This document shows, piece by piece, positions 1 to 11,429 of a stretch of 64,000 nt of DNA. The notes under the pieces were generated by a model, which was given only the letters and a program-made list of their open reading frames with translations, made no database searches and had not been told where the DNA came from. Each line of letters begins with the position of its first letter. The first letter of the stretch is position 1. A program made the position numbers and the translations under genes. Source of the stretch: Madurella fahalii (lineage: Eukaryota > Ascomycota > Sordariomycetes > Sordariales). Location of the stretch: the NCBI GenBank assembly GCA_029876055.1, contig CM056874.1, positions 806,001 through 870,000 of the forward strand, read 5' to 3'.

Positions 1-120
1 ATCAGAGGAGAGCACTCACCCCTCATACAACCCCACATTGTCTTGAACAAAGAGCAAGTCCTCATCGGGTAGGTACGAGGGCCGCAGAGCGGTTGTCAAG
101 TCGATGTGCTTTAGAAACAT
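1..120 (-). CDS. VPS36: VPS36 first coding exon (ESCRT-II, partial)
   Basis: This is the 5' end of a gene that leaves the window on the left. Translation from the ATG at 120 gives 33 codons beginning MFLKHIDLTTALRP, then a GTGAGT donor at 19 splits the next codon in phase 2. The segment, including LFVQDNVGLYEG, is the conserved start of the Vps36 GLUE domain, which binds phosphoinositide and ubiquitin. Vps36 is a subunit of ESCRT-II, which sorts ubiquitinated membrane proteins at endosomes. The identification rests on recognising this conserved N-terminus; the rest of the protein is outside the window. It diverges from the SAC3-domain gene, whose CDS starts about 500 bases away. Confidence 0.8.
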
Positions 121-616
121 TCGTCATAGCTGGGAGCAGGCAGTCCCGGCTTCCAGTGAGAATGTTGGTTCAGCGCCCTCCTCCCGCTGTGAGATTGCTG
201 TTTGCGAATGCGAATGCCCGGTTGACGTCAAGGGAACAAGTGCCCGCTACGGCTTTATCCGTTATCCGTTTAGCGGGTTATCCGCCTAACACGAGTAACC
301 AAGGATCGCCCTAGTTAACTAGCTGGGCCGCTTATCCGAGCCCGGACGATCCGCTTAATCATCGATTTAATTAATCCCCGCACGGACTTCCTCACACAAA
401 CCTCTCTTCCATTCTCCGCCACGTCTTTGTCGACTCGACCCGACTCATTTCACTCACCGTCTCATCATTTTTTGGGTCGACTACCATCGCTGCTACTTCA
501 CCAGCGTGCTTCCAAATTCTCGACGTGGATAGCGAAAGTTTTCATTACATTAACCCGTTTCCGTGGAACAGCTCTACGATTTCCCTCCCCCCGCCGGTCA
601 ACGCGTACAACCAGCA
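121..616. promoter_or_regulatory. Divergent VPS36 / SAC3-domain gene intergenic region
   Basis: About 500 bases separate the divergent start codons of VPS36 and the THP3-like gene, so both promoters should lie here. The sequence is pyrimidine-rich near 390-500. A short direct repeat-like stretch around 255-300 has several copies of a TTATCCG-type motif (near 259, 265, 278 and again at 333). No convincing TATA box was seen. Confidence 0.5.
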
Positions 617-2332
617 ATGATGCCGACGTGGCCAGCCGCTCCTCCGCCGTCGGGCGCCCAGCCGCCTTCTGGCTACACAACTTCCTACAGTGAGTTGGTA
701 CCTCGTGGTCCTTCGCGATACTTGATACCGCGTTATATGCTCTATCCTCACATCCCGATCGTGCCACTAACTTTGAGCTTGCAGCAGCTCCTGCCTACAC
801 CGCAGTTCAAGTCCGGCAATCATTCGGCCAGTCCTACTCTGCCCCGCAATCCTCCTACCCTGTCGCGCATACTTACGGCCCTGCCCAATCCCTCTCAACC
901 AACCCAGCTAATGTTTCACCGAACGTGAACTCGCCGTCACCCGCAGCCCAGGAGCAGCCCAAGAAGAAGATCGACTGGCCGGACTCGGTCCGACGATACG
1001 TTCAGCGGTCCTTTATTCCTGCAAACTTGGACGCCACCGTCTCCAGGGAGGAAATGGAAGCCAAACTGAAGGACACCATTACCCAGGCCAACGAAAAGGG
1101 TGTTATGTACACACTCGACTGGGACACGATGCCGCTCCCCCAGCACATGATTCGGGAGGAGCGTGCGAGAGCCTCGCTTCCACTCCAGCCACAGTCACAG
1201 GCGCAGCCTTCGGTCTCCAAGAAACGAAAGTCATCGGATTATACTGACACGGCCGGCTTGAATACGACACCCGCGACGCCGCCCTGGCGGAGCGGGGCAG
1301 GCCGTCTCGAAGACCGTGTCTCCTTCTCTCCCGACAAACGCCAAACCGGTGACGAGCTGCACAAGAATATGAGTAAGTTTAGCAGGCTGGAAAAGCGTCA
1401 GAAGCGCTTCGAGGGGGAATACAAGGCCACACCGCGGTCCGTCAGCCCGGCTCCCAATGACGGCCCTGTCGTGGGCACTTGCCAGAAGCTAGAGAAGCCC
1501 TACCTGCGTCTGACTGCGGCCCCCAAACCGGAGCATGTTCGTCCTCCCTACATCCTGCGGCAGACTCTGGAGCTGCTCAAGAAGAAGTGGAAGAAGGATC
1601 AGAACTATGGGTACATCTGCGACCAGTTCAAGTCCATGAGGCAGGACCTTACCGTGCAGCATGTTCGGGATGAGTTCACGGTTGAAGTTTACGAAATCCA
1701 CGCCCGGATTGCCTTGGAGAAGGGGGATCTCGGTGAGTATAATCAGTGCCAAACCCAGCTCAAGGCACTGTATAAGTTGGGCCTGAAGGGGAAGCCCAAC
1801 GAGTTCAAGGCATACCGGATCTTGTATTACATTCACACAGCGAACCGCACAGAGCTGAATAATGCTCTGGCAGATCTAACTGCAGCAGAAAAGAAGGACA
1901 AGGCCATCAAGCACGCCCTGGACGTGCGCTCCGCTCTGGCCCTGGACAACTACCATCGATTCTTTCAGCTCTACAACGAGACGCCCAATATGGGTGCATA
2001 TCTCATGGATATGTTTGTCGGCCGAGAACGACTAGCTGCGCTATGCACCATATGCAGGGCGTACGTTTCTCTTCATAGTTTTCCTGGGCTAAGCGCAAGT
2101 TTGCTAACGTTCTTCCAGATACAAACAAGATGTGCCGCTGCGTTTCATCACCGAAGAGCTTTACTTCGAATCCGATATCGAAGCAGCTCAGTTCATTCTA
2201 GACCACAATGGCCAGGACTTCCTCGAAGACCGTAACGGCACCATCATGTTCCTGACTGCCAAAGCCGGCCCACTGTTTGAGGGCCCCAAGGCCGCAGCGT
2301 TCTCCCGCGTCGACATCAAGGGCCAAATTTGA
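617..2332 (+). CDS. THP3: SAC3/GANP-domain protein, THP3/LENG8-like
   Basis: The model has three exons: 617-689, 785-2060 and 2119-2332, giving 520 aa. The introns begin GTGAGT (690) and GTACGT (2061), and both keep the frame. The N-terminal 90 residues are Ser/Pro/Tyr/Gln-rich. They are followed by the WPDSVRRYVQRSF block typical of THP3/LENG8 proteins and, from about residue 230, a SAC3/GANP helical region (YICDQFKSMRQDLTVQ) that ends in a winged-helix-like part (DVPLRFITEELYFES). In yeast this family works with Csn12 and the TREX-2-like machinery in transcription elongation and mRNA maturation in the nucleus. The start is uncertain: the frame is closed by a TAA at 551 and the first in-frame ATG is at 617, but an upstream coding exon cannot be excluded. 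Confidence 0.8.
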
Positions 2333-5300
2333 TGTTTGCGCCATCTTTTGCCTTTCCATCTTCCCCGCACCCGCGACCCGCAAAGCAGTTCATGACACCA
2401 GGTCATTGGGCCATCTCTTTTTTTTTTTTCCCCTTTTCGTAATTTCCGCTTTATGTCATCAGTCGACGGTAGTGGCGCCTGTCTCCGTCGCGTCACGTTG
2501 CCTAATCCACACGGTTAGCCCTTGTTCGCTGCGGGACCTGATAGGTCTCGCAGACGAACTCGAGATTTTCCGATGCAATCACCGGCATCTTCGTCTCTCG
2601 ACCTCGAAAAGTATTCGTTTTGCATCTGACTTCGATCACCATCTCCTTGCTGATGACATCCGAGGAGCTAAACTGGATACGACTTCCGGTTTGCCTCTAG
2701 TTACGGGGCCATCCCGTGACTCACCCGATGACGATGACGATTGACGAGTCTTGACCATGGGCGACTTCTTACGGTTTTGCTTGTGATCGAGAACGATTTC
2801 GCCCTCGAGGGTATGGCTTCACGGAGACGCCACCAGGCAACGGCAAAGGGTTGATGTGGATTTGGAACCTAGCAACACGACACTGATGTTGAGGGTTTGC
2901 CAAATAGCCCATCTGTTTCTTTGGCTTTTGGGACACTCCATTGCCATGTTGATACCCACGGCGGTAGCGGAAAGCATTTGGATCGGCGGGTCTAGTTTTC
3001 TACTCACTGCAGGCGCCAGGGGACGCCTTCCAGGGGTTTGGTCTGGAGTTCGGCGTCCTAGAGGGCTCTTGGGTGTGTATCTAGCATCGACTCCGTAGTA
3101 TGCGGCATAAGTCCCGTCTTTTTGCCGGGGCCATTGAATAACATTTGTAGTCCTTCATGATTCCGGATCTTGCGCGCGTTGGGTTGTAGTCAGTTTTGCT
3201 GGCGATAGGAATAGGTATCCAGTTGTGACATGCACCAGTAACATCATGACACCGGATGGGGTACCACTGACGGAGTTGTATTGCCGACATAGAAATCCTG
3301 TGTACGTTGTGAACTAGCGCCCCATGCTGTAAAACGCGTGCACTTCCCCAGCAGGTGTTGTATCGGAAAAATACAAGCGGCCGTGTCATATTCATCATTC
3401 AATAAGGTACTCTACACATCTATTCACACGCACATGGCTTCCCTTGGTACCACAAGTCACATAAAACCAGACACGCTCGCTCGACCGGATACAGCATTAT
3501 GGAGTTATTACATGCTTTCAACACTGATTTGTCTTTTAATTCTTTTATTCCTCTTCTGCTTAGGAGAAATATCCTGGTTCAAGCTCGTCTCTGCCTCCGC
3601 CATTACCACATAACGCACCGCACATGTTGCGCATGACACATTGGACGGAATGTGCTGGCCTTCTCAAGGGGTCCACGTAGAAACCAACAGCAACCAAACG
3701 CCACGCCATGCCGTTTGTAGTCATCTTCGTTGGTTCACGTGACTCGGCTGATGATGGTCACGAAGATGATGCAGAGAAATCAGACCACTTTTGTTCTCAG
3801 AACAACGTCCCGGGTCACCAAGGACATAGTTCGGGGTGTTCATCCGGTTCGGTTGGCCGGATGGACCACATGCCGGAAGGGCCTGGCCTGACATCGGCGC
3901 GGAAAGGCTGTTTAAAGCAAGGTACTGTACGCAAGCCTCGTCCTGTGCTGCCCACGTGCGACACGTGCAGGTATCCATCCCATCCATCCCGGGCAGTGCC
4001 CAGGCCAGGAATTGCGGGGGATGCGACGGCTTGGCTTCTGCTCTTTTGGCATGGCTTGTTCTTCGGTTCCTCTTACCCGGGTTCGCGAGCTTACGCTAGT
4101 GGATAGAACCGTATGGTAAGTTTCTTTTTCGTCTTTCCACGTTGGGCGGCTTGTTTCAGATGCGCACTTGTGGAGTTTCAGGTCGGGGTGGGTGCAGATC
4201 GGGACGGCCGGGTCCCGAGCGCAAGGCGTGGGCGTGGCTGAGGGGGGCATGAAAATGGATTTGGAATTGCACATACGGTCTTTGGATGGGTGCGGCTTGT
4301 TGGTGCTCAAGAGGGTTTGTCCATTCTGGGCATATGACGTTGATCTATTTTGAGAAATGCTGGAGGCTTTAGATCTAAAGTCCGAGCGGCCTTCAACTCG
4401 AGATGATGAGCGGCTTGAAGAGTTCGCCTAGTTGAGCATGTGGGCTCGGACCGGTTCTCAACTACTGTGGTGTGCACTGCACCGCTGATTCCACGAAGTT
4501 CGACGTCACCGCGGGGTCGCTCCCAGATTGGGGACGGGCCGCAGACGGCGCCTGCAGAGTGCAGGTGCATACCACTCAGGTAATGTAAGATAATTATGGA
4601 GTGCAAATGCAGGGGCGGAAAGAGGAAAAAGCTTCTAGAACCGCGTTTTATCCCGAGCTGGACACTGCAAAGGAAAGCACAGTCACTTCAACAGAATAGC
4701 CTCCGGACCACTACCCCGCTCTGGGAGCACCGGCAATGTCAAGGCTCATCCAGGGCATCAATGGCGGGGTTAGAAATTGTGGAGGCAGATCGGCCACAAA
4801 AAGGTGAAACGGGGGCACCGTGACAACCACCTGGCCAACAAGCTCCCCACCTGAGCAGCAGCGCCGTTGTTAGCCCTGGATCAACTTCGATAGACCGGGG
4901 TACCTAACGGTAACGGGTATGAAACGGGGATTTGGGTCTTGACACTGCCGTAATAAGCCCGAGAGGAGCTGAACGACGCAAGGACCAGGGAACGTGTCTT
5001 ATGACGGCAGAAGACGTCGGAGCAGGACAAGAGCCGCGCGAAACCCCACAAAAGGACATGTACGATAAGAACGAAAGTTACGATATTCGGGCGTCAAGCA
5101 GCGACTGCCATGCTGCTGTTAACAGGGAGAGCCTGGCGCAGCGATGTTGAGATGCGAAAGGATGACGGCAGCCATCATGTTGTCCAGGGATAGTTCTCTG
5201 ACTTAATTGTTGTATGTAAGGTAGTGTACACCACTTGATGGCCGGATCCTGAGGAGAATTCCGATCCGAGAATTCAGAATGCCCTACGTACAAACTGCAG

Positions 5301-7286
5301 TGGAATGGCATAAATTTCAGTTGCTGGACTGTGGGCTGGACTCACTAACAACCCTCAGGTGGTGGAGGTTATCGATAAACCGCCTGTGTGCGTGATCCAT
5401 GCTCTTTCGGTGGCGACGGGGCGTCGGTACTGATACCAACTCCGGAGTAGTCCTTGCATGTCACATTACCCTTAGCAATTGCATGAAAGAGTGGGAATGG
5501 CTCCTGTCGACCGTGGCTCAACCGCGTGGGTATGTTGCGCCCTTGCAGGGATTTGGTGGCATGATTTGCCAAAGCCGGCGGGCCAAGGAGGGCTGGCTGC
5601 TTCGGGGTTCAAAGGTCAACGAGAAGATTCAGAAAGAGGCCAGCCAGCTCACGCAGTAACTACGCCATGAGTGTGTTTTACATGTGCTCGACAGTTGCCA
5701 CTCCTCGTGCCAGGTCTGTCAATATGTATGAGTAGAGAAGGCGTGGCGGACAAGGCACAACGATCAGCTGACAACCTTGTGCGTTCACACGTTCATTGGT
5801 GCCCGTTGGATGCGCCGGGCTCCGAAACCAGGGTTCCCGGACAACGTTGGCGACATCAAAGCTCCGCTCCACGCTTCCTCAGTCTACGTACTTCCAGAGT
5901 AACAAGTACATGGGTAATACAAGACCAGAGGCTGCTGATCGGAAGCGGCTATCAAGACCTGGGCCTGCTTTATCCAAGAGAGCCCAGGCCAGCCCGCTGT
6001 TTCTGGCGCAGGAGCTCCCATCCGAACCCCATCAATCTGCGCCATTTTCAAAAGGCCCCGTCCGCCCAAGAGCTTTGCGAAATCTGATTTGATCATGTAT
6101 TGCGACACCTTACCCGTTAGCTGAAGGGTTCAACCCATTTCAGCGACCAATGGTTCCTGTTCAAGCGACGGGAAACGCCGCCAGTGACGAACTCTCGGGA
6201 CACGTGAGCTTGTTCTCATACTTATAGGCAGGTCTTGACCATCGGATGGCGAATTGCGCACTGGACGAGCATTTGGTACAGTGCGCGGCATCCGACCTTC
6301 CCCACTATCACGCGCCCGATTAGGGACGGGAAAAGGGGGGGCAGTCGCGCATCACAAAGCATCAAGGTGCAAATGGATTTTTTTCCCGTCGAATTTCGCC
6401 ATCACCTTTCCAAGAAGAAGCCGAGCATATATGTACATAGGGAGTTAGGAAGCCAAGCCGACTGGTAGGATGTCGTGGAACCCCTGGCCCTCACTTCGCG
6501 AATTTAGCCCGCATCCAACCCGACCGTGCGAATCCTGTCTGTGCTGCAGGCCCCTCCCCCCCTTCCAACAATTTCGCTCCGTGCCCTCGCTCACCCTGGT
6601 CCCGGCGGAGGTTCCTGGGTTCCATCACCCGTTTCCCTCCCCCCTTTTAAGAGGTACTTCACGCCCAGATCATTGCCCCTGGCTGCCTCTCCCCGCCGCC
6701 CACATTCTGTGCAATCGTCGAGCTGCGACAGTCGACTTCCCCGCCAGCACCGCGACAACGACAGAATCGACAGGATCAGAGCGTGCGGTTGGACAAAGGA
6801 GAAGGGAGCGGCGACGAGCGAGACTAATAACATTAACCTGATTCGAGTCCTACAAACAAAGGCATCAGGACCTGGCGACCTTGTGGGCAAAGGGTACCCC
6901 ACACTCTCTCCCCGAGGTGTCAGCGACCGAGTGTCCCGGACGCAAAAAAAAAAAAAAAAGAAGCATCAAACCTACGAGTCCTGAAATAGCGCTCGGGTTC
7001 TCGATACAGACGTTCGATCAAGAAGGCTTTCAATACCCTGTTACCGAGAGACGGTTCGAGAACAGATAAGCGTCGCGCGCCCGCAATCTACACCACTCGA
7101 CGGCGCATTTTGATGTCGTTACACTGATCCCGAGCGACCACGATAACGACGTTATCCCAGCATCGACCTGCCGTGACGCAGAGGCTTATTTGGCCGAGCC
7201 AGCCACCCACGCCAGGGGTTTTCTCTTGATTTGCGCTGCCATCTTTTGAAGTCTGCAAACAGTCTGAGCGCCCGCACCTGATCACC
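2333..7286. other. 5 kb stretch without a convincing gene
   Basis: No open frame here carries a recognisable domain or a coherent exon chain; the reading frames are short and overlap on both strands. A T-run lies near 2419 and an A-run of about 16 at 6944-6959. The last several hundred bases (about 6470-7286) are probably the promoter and 5' leader of BEM1. The length is unusual for the spacing elsewhere in this window. Confidence 0.6.
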
Positions 7287-9522
7287 ATGAAGGTACGTCA
7301 TTTCGGCTGTGCTGCGGCCGCTTCCTATCGCCTTCCCGATTCGTTTTATCGTCAGCCTCTCCTTCTGGCTGCAGCGCTGGCGACACAGAGCCAGCAACAG
7401 CGTCCGCTGCCTGCTGCCTGCCACCTCAACTTGTCGTGGCGTTACAACACACTCGTTGATAAGCAAAAATCACCCACTGCACTGCCCTTTCTCCGTTTCC
7501 TTCCCCATTCTTCAGTTATCAACCCTCCTGATACCTTCTTCTTTCCTTGGCTTGGCCTGGTGGCTGACCGTGATGCGTGCGTTCAAGGCTTTGAGGAGAT
7601 CAATCAAGGGAGAGAAGGAGAACAAACCGCATATTAGCATCGCTCCAAAGTCAGCGGTTGCTATAGTCCCCCCCAAGAAGGTGTGTACTTTTGATCGATG
7701 ATCGTCTCCATCGGCAGCCCCCAGCAATCGCGCCCGCCTGCGCAAGTCTGACGTCTCTGACCCAACCCAGGTTATCCGAGCGCTTTACGACTACGAGGCA
7801 ACAAACCCGCAAGAGTTGAGCTTCTCGCGCGGTGACTTCTTCCACGTTATTGGTCGCGAGAACGACCCGGACTGGTACGAGGCCTGCAACCCCGCTCTGC
7901 CCGACGCCCGCGGTCTCGTGCCTGTCGCATTCTTCCAGGCGCTCGGGCGCACCGAGCGGGACAGTGGACAGTCTCAACCGGACAGTGCGCGCTCTGCCAA
8001 ACATCCCGACCATGACTCCGGTTATGGCGACGGCCCGACCACAGCGACCACGCCAGCCGCCAGCCAGCGGAGCTCAAAGGCAGGCAAATCCGGCGCCATG
8101 GTCTACGGCGTCGTCGTGTACGACTTTCAGGCGGAAAGAGCTGATGAGCTAGAGGCTAAGGCTGGCGAGGCCATCATTGTTATCGCGCAGTCGAACCCCG
8201 AATGGTTTGTCGCAAAACCGATTGGGAGGCTCGGCGGTCCGGGCTTGATTCCAGTATCCTTCGTCGAGATCCGGGACATGGCGAGCAACACACCCGTCGC
8301 AAACCCGCAGGAGGCTGTACGGAGGGCGGGCATCCCCAAGGTGGAGGAATGGAAGAAAATGGCGGCCGACTACAAGAACTCGAGTATAACTCTCGGCAAG
8401 TTCGAGACAGGCGCCGGGCCGCAGTCGCTCGAGCAAGGTATGGAACGCATGAGCATTCAGCAGCCCAACGGCAGAACCAGCCAAGTACCGGTTACCAGTA
8501 TGGTGAGTGCCATCCCATTCCGCCGCTTCTGCCTGCTCCCTTGCCCTAACACATCCCATCAGCAGCAGCAGCCGGAGCAGTTGCTTCACTACACAGTCCA
8601 GTACCAGCCACAGCAGAATGTATACTATACGGACCGGAGCCAGCCACAGCAGAGCGTACCAGGGCCCAGATCGAATTCGCAGCTGTATGCGCCCGTCTCC
8701 GCTAGAATTCCCAGGTACTGCTTTGCCGAGGAGAAGTACTGGTTCGTCATCGAGGCCGAACTGGAGGATGGCCGGACGTGGGAGCTTGCGCGATATTACG
8801 AAGACTTCTACGACTTTCAGATTGCGCTCCTCACGGAATTCCCGGTCGAGGCTGGGACGAGCGGGACGAAACAGCGAACGCTACCGTACATGCCCGGTCC
8901 AGTTAACTACGTGACCGACGCAATCACGGAAGGCAGGCGACACAACCTGGATTCTTACGTCAAAAGCCTGCTTGCTCAGCCGCCTTACATCTCGAGGTGC
9001 AATCTGGTGAAACAATTCTTCACGCCAAGGGAAGGCGACTACGAGATAGATCCCAACACGCTTGAGGAGGAGTACCGTCTATCTGCAGGATCTCGGCCGT
9101 CGTCAACAGACTCACCGGCCGACGGAGCGTCACGCCAGTCATCCAAACAGAACCTTGACGGCAACGGACTTGGCTATGGTGGGGTTGGCTCAACCGCGCG
9201 CCAACCCACCATGGCACGCCAAGCGTCTTCTCTGTCCCAACCATCACAAACATCGCTGTCACCCGGCGTGCAGCAAGCCGGCGCGCAGATGAAGGTTAAG
9301 CTAAGCTACAACGGCGACATCATCGCCATCAAAGTACCATCAGACATCTCCTTCCCAAGTCTCTACGACAGGATCGTCGAAAGACTCAAGATTCCGCCGG
9401 GAGAGTCGCCCCAGTTGTCATACAAGGACGAGCCCACCGGCGACAAGCCGCCCCTGATGAGCAACAACGACCTCGACATCGCATTGCAACGGAACGAAAA
9501 GCTGCTACTGTATGTTGAGTGA
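7287..9522 (+). CDS. BEM1: BEM1/Scd2-type polarity scaffold (SH3-SH3-PX-PB1)
   Basis: The four exons are 7287-7292, 7588-7680, 7771-8502 and 8563-9522, giving 596 aa. The first coding exon is only ATGAAG; it joins to ALRRSIKGEKENKP, the conserved start of the family. Domains in order are SH3-1 (about 34-90, ALYDYEATNPQELSF), SH3-2 (about 144-205), PX (about 322-430, RYCFAEEKYWFVIEAEL) and a C-terminal PB1 (520-596). Bem1 links active Cdc42 to its exchange factor Cdc24 through PB1 and to PAK kinases through SH3-2, and binds phosphoinositides through PX at sites of polarised growth and cell fusion. Intron 3 (8503-8562) is 60 nt with a CTAAC branch site and no stop, so retention would add 20 residues. 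Its acceptor lies in a CAGCAGCAG run. Confidence 0.93.
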
Positions 9523-11429
9523 CTTGGGCCCCGTTGACTGCACTTTATCTTGCCTTCCCCTTGCTGTCGGAATGTTTGCTGTTTTGTTTTGTTTCGCCAA
9601 AGTATACCCGACTTTGCCTTCTGTTTTTTTTTTTTTTTTCGTTTTCTTTTTTCCTTCTTGAATCGGGCAACCGATGTTATTTTGTGGACGCTGCTATGAA
9701 CGTTGCGATCCCCCCCCCCAGACGGCCGACGATCACAGTGGGGCGGAGGAATAAGTCTGCTGTCTGGGGTGTATCCCTAGAGCGGCATCCTAGTGGCCAT
9801 TTTCCCCAGCCCCTTCAGGCCGTCTAGATGCCTATATATCGGTTAGGTACTGGGTTGGTTCTCGGCAACGCTGCAATACTCCTACCAACTTTTTGCGGGT
9901 GAACCTATCGATGCGGGGATCGCGATACGTTATAGTAGGACGCTGGCAAGGGATCAAGATGGCGTTGCTTGTTTCGGGGTCCGTATGGGGTTCTGGGGAT
10001 CATCGATGGCGCATTTACGGCTGCCTTCTCTTTTCAACACTTGACTTTTTCGCTGGATGCGCTTGGGATGAATGACGAGATGGTCTTGGACAGGGAGTCG
10101 GCGAGGACCGCATCGCGCTGACACAACGGGGTGTGGTCACCACTGAGGCAGCAGGGTTAGGCGGTGGTGATGACGTGGTGGATATTAACCTGGCACGAGG
10201 AGAAGGAATGGGAAGTGGATGCTTTTGATGGATGGATGACTTATATGGCACGGGCAACAAAATGGGCGGGTTTTGGTCCTGGTTGTTTACTTGGTCGAGG
10301 GGCATCTATCTCTTCCCTTTTTTTTTTTCTTTTCAGTGGCGGTGTTGGAAGTGAGGTGAGCTTTGGTCCATGACAGGGGGAGTCGGTCAGCGGTCAGTCG
10401 GTATGGCTCTTTTTGGTGTGAATCGAGAGGGGTTTTTTTTTTTTTTTTTGATAAAATCAGGGTGTTGAATCAGGCGGCGTACGGTCCTGAGTGCGGTTCT
10501 TATGGTCATAAAGATATCCACGGTTACTCCTGCAACGGCATGTCTTTTTTTTTTACAGAGCGTCCTGAACTGTAGGAAACGTCTTTTTGGACCGTAGAAT
10601 ATACAAAAACCCTATATCATCAAAGTTCGCGGCTGAATAATTACTCTATAGTAGCTCACCCTTGTCCTTCTCTTGTTCTCGCTCCGGTTGAAGTGAGGGC
10701 CGTGGAAGGAAGTCGGGTTGTGTTGGGTCATGAAACCGTTCCTACAACCCTGAAGAGATCCCTCGAAACCGCTATCGTGATCCGGATAGAAGACCAGCAA
10801 TTTGATGGAGATGGTACAACGAAGCGTGTCTACTATTCGTCCCCTCACTACTCCCTGTCTTTTAGAATCAAGCCATCAAAAAGGGAGGTTAAAGAGAAAA
10901 GAAATAACATAAAAAAAAAAAAAAAAAAAAAAACCGCGCAGTGGTATATTGCATAACTGATAACTACCAAGCCGGAAAACAAACAGACAATGCAAAAAGA
11001 CCCAACGTGTGCAAACACAAAGAATTTCCCCGTCCCCGCCATGCCATGGTTTGTTTCCTCGTCCGCTTCGCCATGAGCGCCTTTGTCCGGCCCGATCCGG
11101 TACGGTAATACAACTGCTAAAAACGGTGCAAGGGTGATGTGAGAGTGTGATTGGTTTCACTATAGTAAAGGAAGTTCTTGGACATGGGGTAATAAAATGG
11201 GGAATTCTTTTTTAACCATCCGCTGATGGCACTGCTACCGGTTCGTCCTGTGGAGCCGCTTAGCGGAGGACGCGGTTTGTTGCATAAGCTCGCCGGGGGT
11301 GTGGCCCCCATTCGCGTTGGTAGTGGTAGGCGAGGCGATAAGACTTGAACGTACATATCGTGATGAAAAAGGGGGGTTGATCTCGTGGCGTTTCCTAGGC
11401 GGGAAAGGCGCATATTCCGGATCGGCATC
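9523..11429. other. Convergent 3' flank region with homopolymer tracts
   Basis: No gene was recognised between the 3' ends of BEM1 (plus) and the ABP1-like gene (minus). Homopolymers are frequent: T at 9624-9639, T-runs near 10319 and 10432, and A at 10911-10933. Parts presumably serve as the two 3' untranslated regions. Confidence 0.6.
10911..10933. repeat. Poly-A tract, 23 nt
   Basis: An uninterrupted run of A. Comparable runs occur at 6944-6959 (A), 9624-9639 (T), 19657-19677 (A) and about 35789-35806 (A, inside a permease intron). All lie in noncoding DNA, so they look like ordinary slippage-prone tracts. No target-site duplication was identified around this one to suggest a retroposed tail. 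Confidence 0.8.

Noticed and set aside
10911..10933. Poly-A run as the tail of a retroposed element
   Set aside because: No open frame, upstream LINE-like sequence or target-site duplication accompanies it.
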